NCBI GenBank assembly: GCA_030268105.1
Contig: BSDZ01000016.1
Span: 69,501-133,500 of the forward strand
Source of the DNA: Volvox africanus
Lineage: Eukaryota > Chlorophyta > Chlorophyceae > Chlamydomonadales > Volvocaceae
Length of the DNA stretch: 64,000 bases
Reading direction: 5' to 3'
Positions 12,901 to 26,071 of the stretch are shown one piece after another (within the stretch, counting starts at the first letter, position 1; each line of letters begins with the position of its first letter). Below the pieces are notes generated by a model. That model did no database searches, was not told the DNA's origin, and was given only the letters and a program-made list of their open reading frames with translations. A program made the position numbers and the translations under genes.

Positions 12901-14185
12901 CTGTCCGTCCGGCCCGACGTAATCCTGGTAAGGGAAAGATGCAAGAACTATATACAATCAATTAAAACTTGTGAAAGCCCATGTTTCAGGGCAAATCATA
13001 CTTGCCAGGCAAGGTAGAGCGGATCGAGGTGCGATACGGAAGTTGGAACGGAGAAAAGTGGCGGCGCGGTCAGGTCAACTTCTTATCCGGCTACAGGCAT
13101 GTTTAAGCAATCACGGCTGCATGACTATAAATGGCTAATACATTTAACCACAAGCTTACTGCGTAGGGAAAATTTAGCTTTGCCTTCGGGCCACGAACCC
13201 GAATAGCCACCTGCAGTCAGGATAAACCAATAGAAGTGGCAAAAAGAAATAATCAATACACGATACACGATACACGATTAAAATACGGCGTTAATAGTGC
13301 ATGGGAAACCCTAACCTGATTGGTTACATAAACCCACGTGGCATGAACGGCATGTTAACATTTATAACCGAAGAAACCGCCGGTCGGCTTAACAACGGGG
13401 ATCAATCCTGATCCTTAAAAATAGTTAATATTTTTACAATAATATGAATTGAAATGAAAATAACTAATGTATCCGTTCAAGCATTGTTCTTTGCACCAGA
13501 CCTTGTCGAACATACGGGCGGCCTCCTCCTCGGTGTCGAAAGAGCCCAGATAAACGTGCCGACCGGAACTGTTAATAGCACTTTGCCACCTGCACAGTTG
13601 AGGAACTTAATTCTGAGACATTGCCACTGATGTTACAAGCCCTAATTACATATCTCCCGTGCTGCAACGGTTTGACCGACAACGGTTGCCTGTTAGCGCC
13701 TCGAGAAGGCGCAAAATGTCTAATTCAAAACCTAGAGAGGATAAAGTTTCTTGAAGAACTCTGGCGTGAATGTGAATGTCCGTAGATGGACGCCACAACA
13801 GTATGTCAGACTGCAGCGGAGCCACTCTTACGAGCTGGGCCTAGAAGAAGCTTATTGCACATAAATTTATGAGGCTCTCAAAAAATAAGATTATAAATTT
13901 CATAACTCTCAAGCAGAAGATAGGACGTTCAAGCTTGGAGAACCTTAAGGGGAATGCATCCCGTCCGACGCGACGGCCGAGGAGCGTAAGACGGGAGACG
14001 AGTGGAAAGAATGATCTGCACAGTCTCCCACAGGATACTTACCTCTTTGACTTCCTGTGCCAGCAGACCCCTCTAAAGGCGCTTGTTGCGACACGCGTCC
14101 CGCGTTTTAAGCTCGGCGATGCCAATCCATCCCCTGCAATCAATCTCTCCACCCCAGCTTCTGCTTCTTTTGATTCTTGGTTCAT
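9955..14185 (-). CDS. AP2-domain transcription factor with a very long Gln/Ala/Gly-rich tail
   Basis: Four exons join with consistent phases: 14185-14043, 13589-13502, 13210-13160 and 12924-9955, giving 1,083 residues from an ATG at 14183-14185. Residues 36-97 form one AP2/ERF DNA-binding domain: FRGVCWHRKSKRWQSAI, then GRHVYLGSFDTEEEAARMFD and KAKLNFPYADY. The domain is spread over all four exons, and every junction restores the expected motif order, which strongly supports the model. The last exon encodes about 990 residues of low-complexity sequence with Gln runs (one around 10,920), Ala runs and Gly/Ser stretches, plus short helical pieces. AP2 proteins bind DNA in the nucleus; the tail is probably an activation or condensate-forming region (inference). 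Target genes cannot be read from sequence. Further introns inside the last exon cannot be excluded. Confidence 0.9.
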
Positions 14186-17100
14186 AATATGAGCATCTGG
14201 CATACTGCTAACTGCTCCTCACTGCTTTCTATAGTTAACCTAACGACCACGAACGACCTCACAGCGGTAGCAGCTATCTAGTTTCCTGAGTTTGTCTGAG
14301 AAAACTGCTGAAAGGTTTCTTGAGTCTTCATGCATATCTGCAAGATGATCGATTATCTTACGAGGCTTTTTGGTAATTGGAAACATCCACGGACATTGCC
14401 GTACGTTCGCACAGGCGACTGCGACAGACAATACTCCTCTTTGCAAAACGAAATCTCTGCGCCATCGTTTTCTACATCTTCATATTATGATACTTCATAC
14501 ATTTCCGCACTAAACTATTAAACATATGCGTGTTGACGGGTGTGCTAACCGGGTAACGATATGGTTGCTTGCGTTGTCAGGGGGGAACAGCTGTGACTGT
14601 AAACCATTAGACCGTGCCATAACATGAACTGCAGGTTGAAGTTTTGTGCAACGACGTTTTTGGCAGCGACGATAATCCTGTGGTTGTGAATTGTACCTAC
14701 AGACTTTTCCTCCACCGCCAGCAAGGCCTAGCAAGGCGTGCAAGGGGCAGGCCAGGACGGGTAGAGGCTCTCCTACATTCAACACTTTCTTAATGAATTC
14801 AGCCCTTAATGAAAACAGAGCAATCTCATATAGGCTTTCCTCGGAAAGGTCTAAGGTTCGTATTCTGAACGGACGTGTGCAGCGCTGGATGTCACTACTA
14901 ATAAACTAAATAACTCACAATAACTCAAGAGGGAACGCATAGGACTCTCTATTGATCATCATGACGAACAAGAAAACGAAATGTAGAGTGCTGATGTGTA
15001 ACTGTTAGCTTCGCCTGGGCTAGAGCACAATGCATCCAATGCCGTAAATAAGGGCCTTCAGGGCGGGCGGGGCATGCGGGGCGGAGTTGTAGGGTAGGGT
15101 GAGATCCGGCAGATTTCAAGCGCTCTCAACAACCACACGTGCAAGGCCGATTACGGTTGCCAAGAAAGGCGCATCGAGTAAAAGGCCGCATATAGCACAG
15201 CTAGGTACTCAAAGCTTTGTTCTCTGCGCTTCCGCCGTCTTATAAGCGGTATTGTTATTCCCTATAGTGGCTGTCGCGAAGGCTGCCGGAGGGCCGCAGC
15301 CTCTGTAAGCTCCCAGCAAGTTGATAACGGTCCATCATGTACGGCTGTTTTACTAAGCCGTGAGAGCTGGCCCACCGACCGATAACAAAAGACCACCTAC
15401 CTTTTCAGCAGTTGCCAATCTGGGACGATGCCGATACTGGACATTTCCAGTAGTCGCTGCTCTAAATGTGGCCATTACTGATCCGCTGCCCAACATCAGC
15501 TTTACAGGAGGCCGCAGTATCAAAATTTTCACTGCCGGCATTGCGAAAGACTGTCAGGCTCAATCTTTGGTTGGTATTTGCAGCTCCGGCCTTCAGCTTC
15601 AGCCTATGCAGTTCTCCTCGCACGCCCATCCGCCCATAAGCACAACGGTGCTTTTGTCTCGGAAGAGGCATTTACAAACACACATATCTATCGCATCCAC
15701 AACACTCCCTAACGGGTAGTCAAGGTACACCTTCGACGCACAGGATGGCAACTGCACTAAATACAGGCCAGCAGAATCAGGCAGCCCCCTCATCCCTCCC
15801 TGACTCGTATATTGGCATTCCCTTCCCCCATCTCTCGCTGCCTCGTCCCGTGGGTCCCCAAGCACAAGGCTGGCAAATGCCCATGAGGATGCGGCGCAGC
15901 GGCGCAGGAATGGTGAAGAAGTGCTCTCTGTGGAGCAACAGGGCCCCTCCGCAATCGTTTTGCAGACCCAGTGCCCCACCCGAACAACTAGTAACAGGTA
16001 ACTGACCGCTCTTGGTGAATGGGCGGCGGCCCCTGGGGGCAATCCGGTAGGGACCTGGTCCGATCTTTCCTAACCACCAGCACCAGAACTACCAGCATCA
16101 GCACAAGCACCCCACGAGCGAGGGGAAGAGGGACGTGCTAACACTATGGCCAACGATATAGCGCAGATACCATCTTGGGAAGAGATAACCCCCTAACCCC
16201 ACAAAAACGCACGCATACACTCCCCGCCATACACACATGCACGCATTCGTACCCGCCCGGGGGGATACAGGGACCAAAAGGATGCTGCGGCTGATCCTGA
16301 GCGAACCCAGTGGGCCTGCCTGTTTGGAAGAACGGAGGCTTGCAGTGGGGGAAGTAAGTTGGACGCCGAGAAGAGTTTCGTGTGTATGGGTGTGTATTGC
16401 CGCGCAGCATAGACGATGAAGGTGGGGAGGTATGTAAGCAGCAGGAGTAAATAACCATAAAGATTATTCAAAGCAAGTGAATTCTTCGTACAAGCATGAC
16501 TAAAAGATATCAGCATCTGGAACACTGTACCAAACACACACTAGCCCAACCGTACGACAGCTACGTGGACTACCCCAATCCAGACCATACCTTCATCTCT
16601 TGATGGCATGTGATTATTAATCATGATCTTGATACGCCACGGGCTGGATTTGCAAATCCGTGCGGAAAGGGAGAGTGGCAGTGTACGGGAAGTCGTGTGA
16701 GCACGCACGAATAAGTCATCAATGCCGCGAGTTCTACCTTTTCTCGCGTCCAGACCTCCTGAGGTCTCCGAAGTCAAACGAGGATAAGAGATGCTTATGT
16801 ATAAACTGAACTGGTGGCCTGCTGCCGTAAGCATACCCTGATTCACTGTTCTTGATGGTGACGCAATGTGACATCAAATTGATAAGCCGAGGACCTGACC
16901 CATCAGTTCAGACACCCCCCACCCTTTCCCCCTCAGGAGCTCTCGAACCCTAGCATCAGCATCTCCAACTTTCCTTTCCCATCGGACTGGACCGCCACCC
17001 GCCCAACGAAGGGCATCTTTACTTCATGTTCGGACGGCCGCTTTTCCGCCCTACCCTTTTTCCCATCCCTTCCCTCGCCTTAATCATTAGTGACATCACG

Positions 17101-20100
17101 TATTTTTGAAAATTATGTTATACAAGCCTATTCACGCACGTTGGCAGCTGCGACAGTTTTTACGTACAAGGCTGGTAAGGAGCTCTATCAATGTTTGGAA
17201 CCCTTGAGGGAGAGGTATATATTAAAGTCCGGCGTGCATTATACATTGCCTTGCTAGAGATATATATAGGTGCCGGCACGTGGTATGACGCTCTATCTCG
17301 CCCTGTTTGTTGTGCAGGGTGTGTGTGTAGGAGGCATGAGCCGCAGACCTGGAGTAGTCGCACTGGTGTTGGGCTTGATTAGGGTTTGGAAGCACGCATG
17401 TTCTGCACGTTCCCCGGTAAAGCAATACTTGGTCATCATTCGTCTCATTATTTGGTTTTCAGGTATTCTGGACCCCGGGAGTGATGGGTTGGGACTATCT
17501 CGAGGGGATTCTGTTTCGCTGCTGCCCGCTCCCTCAAGGCCTTCACTGTGCGCCTCTTGATATGCGGGGGGGCCGCATGTGTGTTTGGGCAACCGCAGAG
17601 AGCCCCTCAGAAATTAATCAGTGGGTATTACACAACTGCCTTAGCCGCGTGCGGAGTACGGCAATTACCGTCAATGATGAATGACCGTACGGAGAAGGGG
17701 GATTCGGGGCTATTCGGGATAGCGTCTTAAATTTTGCAACCATGTTTTGGTACAACGGGTGATGTGGGTCTGCGATTGCCCCCAAACTTAAGCCAGAAGG
17801 CTTGCCACTGAAGGGATGCTGTAATACCCATTTAGCAGTTATGTAAGTCTGCGTTCAGCTTTTTGGAAAAATGAGGCAGTTCCACTGGTAAATCGTCACC
17901 AGCAAATGATATCCATCGAGGCCACCGCCCTGCCGCCATATCGCACCACCCCTGGCCCTGCCGCCATTACAAGTTCCTGTAACGCTTCATCGGCCCTGTC
18001 TTGTTCTGCCACGACCTAAGTACTACCATCAGGCAAATGATTATCATTATAAATCATTAGGCAGGTTGTGAGTCATAATAATAGGTGCGCTTGCGGGAGC
18101 TCCAGGCAGGCGACCCCGCGGGAAAGGGCCGCTCCAACGCCGTTCTGACCCGTGGGTCGCTCCAGCAGTGGAAGCCCCGCTGCCGCGTTCATTGTCAAAT
18201 TTGCTACCTTAAGGAAGGTTCAGGAATGATGTGTAGCCAAATACGGAATCGCGTGCAGATAATGTAAAGCCGTCAGCCTGGATATAGGAGGCCGATGCGG
18301 ACAACGAATAACAAGAGGCAGGTTGCGGTGGGCATAGCTCATGCGCAGCCTTTTGTAGATGCTCGATGCAGCTCCCTGAAAGGCAGTAGGCGATGAGCAT
18401 TCAGATGTCAACATGGCGTTGGCCGCCAGGACGTTTAGCTTGACGCCGGCCTTAATGGGTTCGCCCAGCAAACAATCTGACATCGCAATCGCCGGCGGTG
18501 GCTGCTGGTGGTTCCGGAGCGGGGCCGGGTGTGGCGGGTGTCAGAGGCGGTCCAGGTCTCACCGACGGCGAACTTGGAGCCACGCAGTTTATGTAAGCGC
18601 ATATCGTGGTGGGACAGAAGGTGCACAGAAGACTCTGGCGGAGGAGGGAGGAGCAGCACCGAAGCCGATGAGGAGTCAGAAAGCGTTCATCTCAACGAAA
18701 AGCCCTCTGCACGAAAAGTTCAGAGGAAAGGGCGGGAGGCCCAGGTGGTCATGATGGCACCGCCAGCACGCCCCTGCGTTCTACGCAGGATGGGCGCCTG
18801 GCGCATTGGCGGGAGAAGCAGCGACAGAGAGCTGGCGGCCATTGCTTACCCGCAGGACCCTCAGGGGCTGCATTTTGAGGACGAGAAATGCAGAAAGGCG
18901 GAATCTCCCCATGGGTATGGCAGGGTGATATTGAGGATTTCGAATCATTGTTGGGAATAATGAGCAGTTAATGAACAGAAAGGGGCCATTTGGTTGGCTT
19001 ACATGTCTTTTAATCGCTACTGTCTAAAGCTTCCGTACATTCTCTTAAGATTACCATCACGTGAACTCTCCTACCATTCGAATCGCCAGGTGACTCGGAC
19101 CGTGCTCGGGAACTCTTTCGCGCCGGACGTCATCCAAGGCTTTAAGCATCAAGGTAATGCCGCAGCCCGTACAACCGTACAACCTCGTCAACATCGTTGT
19201 CTGTACTTAAGGATTTCTTCTAGTGACCCTTGGATCCGTCTCCTTCATTCCCCCACTCTCCCCACAGCGGGTATCCTGGTGCTGAATGCACGGGAGGGCG
19301 ATCAAGGGTGTCAAGAGAAAGAGCTCCTCTAACCGCGTGCAAGATAAGGCCCAGGTATTCAACCCATATCTCGGTTTTTCTGGTGTTGCTTGCGGCTGTG
19401 AGTCTCTAAATAGAGGGAGGTGTGAGAGGCAAGGTTTAGGGAGTTGGAATCAAGCTCCAAAGGAGGGGAGAGCGCAGATAGATGGATTCAGGAGGGGTGA
19501 ATGCGGCGGGAGATGAGGCGTCGACGATAGTCTGCGAAAGAGTGTTGTGCTCTTAACCCGTTGGAAACCCAGTAAACATGCGCCGGACGACACAACGAAA
19601 GAGCAATGGGGATTTGCAATCACAGTCATGAGACCTAATCAGGGCTGAGATTCATAGAAAACACTGCAAATATTAGTCCACGTTGACAAGATAGAATGCT
19701 ATGCTCAACCGGTTTATAAACAACAGGAAGTAATAAGGTACTTCACGGGTGCCGTTGTGAAACCAGCTGATCGAATGCAGTTGTCCGAAACAGGTGCCGG
19801 ATTAACTGCCTTCGGAGCCTCATAAGGCTCTTACGTGCAGGTGTAATGTCCAAAACCTTACTCAATATATTGCTTAACCATTTAATGCGGCCCTGTCACC
19901 CTCGAGACCCCAACACGCGCAGCCTAGCATACAAACGCACACATTTACATGTACGCAGCGCACGCATCAAACCGTTCCAATTTGTAGCAGCATTCCTAAG
20001 TGCTTAGCTCCTCTCCACATGAATCCTAGTGGAGGAGGGTAAAATGAATTGTAAGCGCAGGGGGCCCCCTTTCTGGCAAATGTATTTCCACATTTGTGGC

Positions 20101-20783
20101 CCCTTAGGTGAACCAACGCCTTTCAACTGAAACAAACCTGGGGGCGATCTTTTCATCGGGGGATACGCGAGTTGTTCCCATCACATGCCGGTTTTATGAC
20201 ACCCGTTGAGCGTACAATGCGCTCCTATGACCAATTCTCATTGCCAAGCCATGTTTTAACCATTTGCTGGAGGCTGGCACAGTAACAATAACAGCAAGCC
20301 CGGATTGATGACAAATTGTCGTTGTGACTGAACATAATATTTGAATATGAATATATTCCTGATTTGGAAAATTGCTGCAGTCGCTGTGTCCTACCAACAG
20401 CGTACACTGCCTGCACCTGGCCAAGACTGTACTATTACAACGCGGGGTGGCGGTTGGGTTTACAAGGTGGCGGCTCGAAATCCTATGACTCGTCCATATC
20501 CCATGTGCCCCAGCTCCATTTTGGCATACGACCTCTCCCGGACCTCTGCAGGGAAGCTGCCACCATGCCACAAAGTAGGCGCTCACACCACACTGCGCAT
20601 CAAACCGTTCACCCCAACAGGGCTTTGAACGACCCTGACTGGCTCTCTCGGACTAGAACCGTCTATTGACAACGCTGCTCCCATAGGGCGTAACAAAACG
20701 GCCGGTCCTGTGAGGGCCGACCGGTCATAGCTGGCATATGCTGAGGTCTGCAATTCTGCACGTTAGACAGTCACTATGCCGAG
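14186..20783. other. 6.6-kb region without a supported gene
   Basis: Open frames on both strands here are mostly mirror images of one another and show no domain. Weak exon-like stretches occur around 15,360-15,720 and 18,220-18,960, but I could not link them through consistent splice sites. A GC-rich stretch around 16,000-17,060 and a TATATATA-like run near 17,260 are present. A rapidly evolving gene or a non-coding RNA could be hidden here. Confidence 0.4.
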
Positions 20784-23700
20784 CTAATGCCGGTAGAAAG
20801 GCTCAGGCTTCTCAAGTCGATCTGCCATGCACAACCTGATCTCCGACACATCGAATGGCGCATGCAGATACTCGAAACCGGAGTGACTGAGCGGCTCCAC
20901 GGGGTTGCGCTGTCCTAGGATTTTGTTGTTCCTCGGGTCAAGCACGTGGCAGTAGTGCTGCACAAGTCTCAGCCGGTGACCCTGAAAGGAAGCGAAAAGG
21001 GAGTCGCAGGCATGGTGTGAGAATTACCTCCTCCCCAAGGTAAAGGTAGGGATAAACAATTCATAACGGCTATAAATTGTTTGCGATCATTATTTCCCCT
21101 ATTCCATCGTCGTGGCCAATCTGATCCCCATGCAAGCTGGCGGTATCCACACAGCGTTTGGTAGAGAGACATGGGAGGGGAGACTGAAGTGGAGCACAAG
21201 GAGCCCCCTCCACGCATAGGTCCTTCACACCTGGTACTCCACGAAATTGTTGATGTGACGCGGTGGGATGGTTGGGCAATACGCCAATGGAGCCAGCTCG
21301 ATGGTGCAGCGGCGGAAGGCCTCCACCATCGCTGACAAGGGGGGTAGTACTTCAGGGCTGCAGCAACCCCGCTGCGAGACCACAAAATAGGATGTGGGCG
21401 GCAGGGTAAATGGGTAGGACAGGATGCCTGACCAGGACAACCAGCTGAGGGACAGGCACACCGCAAGATCCAATCATCAATACAGCACAGGAAACAAAAA
21501 TGTGTCAAGCTAAAGGCCACGCCTGCTGCATGGTGCCATTTGCAGAAGAGGGCGATGGAGCGTGGGAGTCCCGGGTGCAGCATACTGGAAAGGAGAAGGA
21601 CTGAAGCCGTTCTAGGCACACGCCCCTAAGCTTACCCCAAGAATCCAAGACTAAACCGTGTTCATGCAGCCCCCCATCCACACTGCCACACCCCAACCCT
21701 CCGCACGTCTGAGTCCAAGACAGCGGTCATCTTGGTAGTCAAATCCCGCCAACGCGTCAGGAATTCCGCCAGAAGGTGATGGTCAGAAAGCAACGGAGGG
21801 AATCCAGCTAGCACCGGATCGGATGCAGCTGCGAAGGGCCCCGGTTGGCGAGCCAGTGTCAGAGTCAGACTCATTCGGTAGGCGCCCAGCGCGGTGCCCA
21901 GGTCGTGTGTGGCCAGCATGGTCGTAGGCATATAGCTGGAATGACATGCAGGAGCGAGGAGGCCGAGGTTAAACTACCTGAGAAGATGGCAGCTCGCGAG
22001 AAAAGAAGACAAAGAGGGCGCATGCAAACTTACGCAAGACAGGGGTTAGACTTAAGTGACAGAGGTAGTGCGGGTGATTGTGTGCTGCAGAACGGGAGGG
22101 TGTGTTCCGGGTGGATGAGGAAGTGAGGTTGAGAATATAGGCACGTTCCGGAGACCGCTAAGAGAGCGCCACGGAGACCGCTAAGAGAGCGCCACGGAGA
22201 CCGCTAAAGCGCCTGGAGCGGAACCTTTGGCTTGCAAGTACTACATCGGGTCCCCAGCCCGATCTTCTTCGTGACTCACGCATACGGCACCAGTGGCGGC
22301 TTTCCCAGGTTGAGCGGTCCCACGCGGAACTGCAGCATTGGGCTCTCCTTTGCCTTGAAGGCCGTTGACCAGAAAGACGCCTTGCTGCAAGCGAAGATTC
22401 ACGCGGTACGGATGGGGATTGCGGTAGGCGGAAAAATGGTCGCAGAGATAAGCGGTTGAGTGCAGGCCAGGTACACCTCATAAAAAGACCAGGGAGCCAG
22501 GTAGCGGTCAAGGTGAAGGGTGCAGACTTGGCGGGCCAAGGACGAGCCGATATGTGCTACTCATAGGGACCCCGCTCCTCCTTTTTTCCCCCTTTCGCTG
22601 CCCATGTTTCCACCTGCGCTTGTCGGCGTAGAATGCAGCCATGGGCTGGGGTTCGTAAATGGAGCCGTGGTAGAGCGGAACCGTGATTTCCACCTCTCGG
22701 GTCAATGCGATGCACTTCTTAAAGCTGATCATGGCCCAGCACGTGTTAACTTCGTCCAGCAGCTTGGAGCACTGCAAGCGAGCGAACGAGTGGGCAGGCG
22801 GTCAGCAGGGCGAGGCAACGAGAGGTTTCGGGGTGCGCGGCCAAGCAGAAGACAAGAAGGCTTTGGGTGAGTATGCTTCGGTAAGGCACTAGTGCGGCAT
22901 TTGATCACGTACGGTACATCATACAGATAGAACCTTTTTCGGCGATTCTGCACGTCTCAACCGAATTGGACTTCCGGCCCCCTCGCGGCCGCGTGGGGAA
23001 TCCAGGGAAACGGGTGATATTGGAACGACCGCAAGATAGCTGAAACCCTAAGGCATTCCGGGGGCCCTTTTGCTCGTGTTGGTGTTTATGCGAATACCAT
23101 CCATCCCTGGCAATGTGCGCTGCGCGTTGTGGTATGTGAAATCTACGTGTATGGGCCCACGGAATGAAAGCTTACTGTACGAAATCATATCGTCAATGTT
23201 CGCCTTGTGTTGCAGACGATCACACGACGGCGGAGATGATGCCTTTCCCCAAACCCCTATGGGCTAAACATTTCCACCCGTCACACCTTTTGTTCGCTCT
23301 GCGGCATGTTCACTGTGTCTTGTACGGCAAGCCTATACGATATGTTGAACTCTACGAATACCGACAGTGCGTCGTCGGTCACCAGTCGGGTTCCTGCTTG
23401 TGGGTCGGACTGCAACCCGGAAGGGGTGAGCGCAGGGACCGTGCAGGAACTGATGGTGCGGACAACCACGTATGGATGAATGCTAAACCAATGCAAGTCA
23501 TAGGGAAGGATCATATTAAGAGATCAGGGATAAGGCGAAAAGGGATATAGACAATATAGTGCCTGCATGTGGTGCGACGCGGGGAAAAGATGAAAATTGT
23601 AGCGATGCCTGCGAATGCCTCGTGACAAAGGGGAGGTCATTTAGTATGACGGAGAGGCGAGGGAACGCCCCAAGAAGGTGCCAAGCGTCTGGGACCCGCG

Positions 23701-26071
23701 TGACGTGACAGACGCCAAACGATATTCCCCCCGCACACATACATATGCACACACATATAGTGTTCGGACTCAACCGCTAAGGCACAACACTGTGTCCCTG
23801 GAAGTTCCAGTATCGATCCTGTCTGGGAGTGGGATGAAAATCTCTTCACTGGTTGGGGGTGGATGTGCCCCCGATGTTGAGATGGACTGTGAGGACCCCA
23901 GTTATAGTGACTTGCGAGCCGACCAGGAGTGGAGTGGAGGACGCCATTGATCCGGCAAATTCCAAAAACTGGATGCTGGCGGTGGGTGCTGAACCCGGGA
24001 AAATCACTGGTTTCGGAGCAGTCAAAATCCCTAGGGGTGAACGGATGAGGGTGCCCCGAAGGACAGGGGAAGGTAGGGACTGCCAGGTAGAGGCAACGGG
24101 TGAAGCAAAGCCCCCCTCCCTTATCCCCCCCACACACATGTGCCTTGACATTCATTCATGACACCCACCCCGTTGTTCTCCAAACTCAACTCTCCTTCCT
24201 CCAAGTTTATCGCTCACATCGGATGGGCTCATGTCCTATATGCTTTTTCTACCTGTACGCAGCCGCAGCGCACGATGATCCGCTCGCTGGGGTTGAATTC
24301 CCAGCGTTTGTCATAGTTAGATACTGCCTCGGGTCGCAAGCCCAAAATGTTGCCTAGGAAGCGGTTAGCGCGACGGTCGAAGAGCGCCAGGCGGGCAATG
24401 AACAGACAGGGCTGCCTGACCCGCTGGAGGCCTGTCGCGGGGCGAGAGCGGGGCTCAACGCGCATGGCATCTGCACGTGGCATTACTGGCCCATTCAAGG
24501 TAGGCACAGACACAACCGCACTTGCGCGCACCCGTCTTCCCGACGCCGTCTGCCTGCACCAGCGATAACCCAAACTGCCACACGCGGCTAGTCTCCGGTA
24601 ACAAGGCCCCGTCTGGCGTGTAGCTGAGGTCTACGAAGCCCTGACCACCCGGGTCCAAAACGGGGTCCAACAGCTTGCGCAACCTGGAAGCACGAAAGAC
24701 GAGGTGACATGTATGACGGAGACGAAGCTGTTATCGAGAACGGCTTCCGACAAAACGGTAAACCTAATTTAGATGGAAGCTGTAGCAATGTTAATGCACG
24801 TCAAGGAACACGCAATAGATACTCAGAAAAGATTAGCGACGCAATGCTGTTTGGGTGTTGGGAATCAGGACCGGAGAATGAGGGGAACTGTCGGGCAGAG
24901 AAGGGGCCACTGTACGAGAGGAGGGGATGAAACCCAGTGGCGGAGCCGTGGTGTACTGGAACGGCGGAGCGGAACAGGAGAACACGGGGAGGACGAAACC
25001 CTTATCCCGTCAAGTGGATACTGCGGAACCTTATCCGTCCCCTCCCACCTCGTCCCCTCGCCTCATTTTGACTTTCTGCCCTGCCCTTGCCAGCCCCTTA
25101 ACGCCCCCAGCTGGAAGTTTAACCACTATCCACCTGTTTTGACCGCCCTTGAGTTTAGCTTGCAGCAGGGATGGCCGGCAGTTGGGCGGTAACCGCTTGT
25201 CCTGCGCCGCTAGCTCCAACGTGGCCAGGTACGCCAGGCGGGGCGGATTGCTGGCCTCAATCAGCTTCTCTCGTACGTTTTCTGGGAGGGTATTGTGGGA
25301 ATTGCGAACATGAGAGAGGCTTGAAAGGTGTTAATTGGCTATGCAAAAGAGCAAATGAGCCTACAAAGGACAGTGGTAAGAGGGTACTGGGACTGTCAGC
25401 TAAAAGGAAACTGCCACTAGCAGCTTACACGCACGCAATGCCATGTCGGCGAATGAACTTGTTAAGACTCTGTAATCCATGAGAAGAAACATGCAAACGG
25501 AGCACGAAGTGAGGCGCCACAGAGCTGCATGTTGGTGTTCTAATATTACAAAGCGCCATGTAATGGGGGTGCAGGCACTAGCTAGGCGGCGTGTTCGTGC
25601 AATCAAATGAGGACGTGCAAATGCTGGCCAGCGTGCAGCAGAAAGAACTAGCCCGCACGATAAGCACCCTGCTGTTCCCGGGCTTCAGCGCTTTGCGCCT
25701 CATGTAGCCACTGAGACACCCGCATCGCAGTCGAATCATAACCGCTTTTGCGAACAACAATTCCATCAGCAGCGATAATTGCATCCTCACACTCAAACCG
25801 TTTACAGATCAATCCAAATTCAAAACCTGATGCCTCTTTATCTCCCATCTCTGCTAATGACATCCTTTCCCCACTCACTTAAGTCCACAACCTTGGGTAC
25901 GACACCCTGCCTCGCCAAGTCCATCATGATCCGCTCGGCCTGGCGTGCCTCCATGTGCAGCCAGCGCTGCTCCTCCGGCACGTCCGCCAGCTGCTGCGCT
26001 AGCTGCTCCAGGGAGACCGTACCGTCCAGTGGCCTGGACCACATCTGTGGTGGCGTCACCGATAAGCCCAT
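20784..26071 (-). CDS. Many-exon gene of unknown function
   Basis: Not recognised. Supported exons on minus: 26071-25879 (starts MGLSVTPPQMWSRPLDG), 25281-25134 (NVREKLIEASNPPRLAYLA), about 24683-24560 (GGQGFVDLSYTPDGALLPE), about 24430-24250 (FDRRANRFLGNILGLRPEAV), about 23490-23287 (PYVVVRTISSC), 22771-22614 (CSKLLDEVNTCWAMISFKK), 22384-22280 (MLQFRVGPLNLGKPPLVPYA), 21935-21707 (MLATHDLGTALGAYRMSL), about 21430-21231 (PPRHINNFVEYQ) and 20981-20784 (ends RLEKPEPFYRH). The joins 25281 block to 24683, 22771 to 22384 to 21935, and 21231 to 20981 keep phase; the others may lack a small exon. The product is globular, mixed alpha/beta in character, at least about 500 residues, with no transmembrane helix or low-complexity tail. 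The intact frames and good splice sites argue for a functional gene. The start is chosen because an in-frame stop lies just upstream. Confidence 0.6.
22149..22213. repeat. 23-bp tandem repeat, about 2.8 copies
   Basis: Two perfect 23-base units (22149-22171 and 22172-22194) built on GGAGACCGCTAAGAGAGCG are followed by a partial third that diverges after CTAA. The array lies in an intron of the unknown many-exon gene. Confidence 0.85.

Noticed and set aside
13013..13085. Open stretch on minus (DLTAPPLFSVPTSVSHLDPLY) that could be an extra AP2 exon
   Set aside because: Including it breaks phase with the exon ending at 13160, whereas joining 13160 directly to 12924 restores the conserved AP2 end NFPYADY.
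18220..18960. Mirror-image frames of up to 150 codons on both strands
   Set aside because: Neither strand shows a domain, and no consistent donor-acceptor pairs connect them to other exons.
23637..24155. Minus frame of 172 codons within the unknown gene
   Set aside because: Two overlapping registers are open and neither joins in phase with both neighbouring supported exons; left as intron or unresolved exon.
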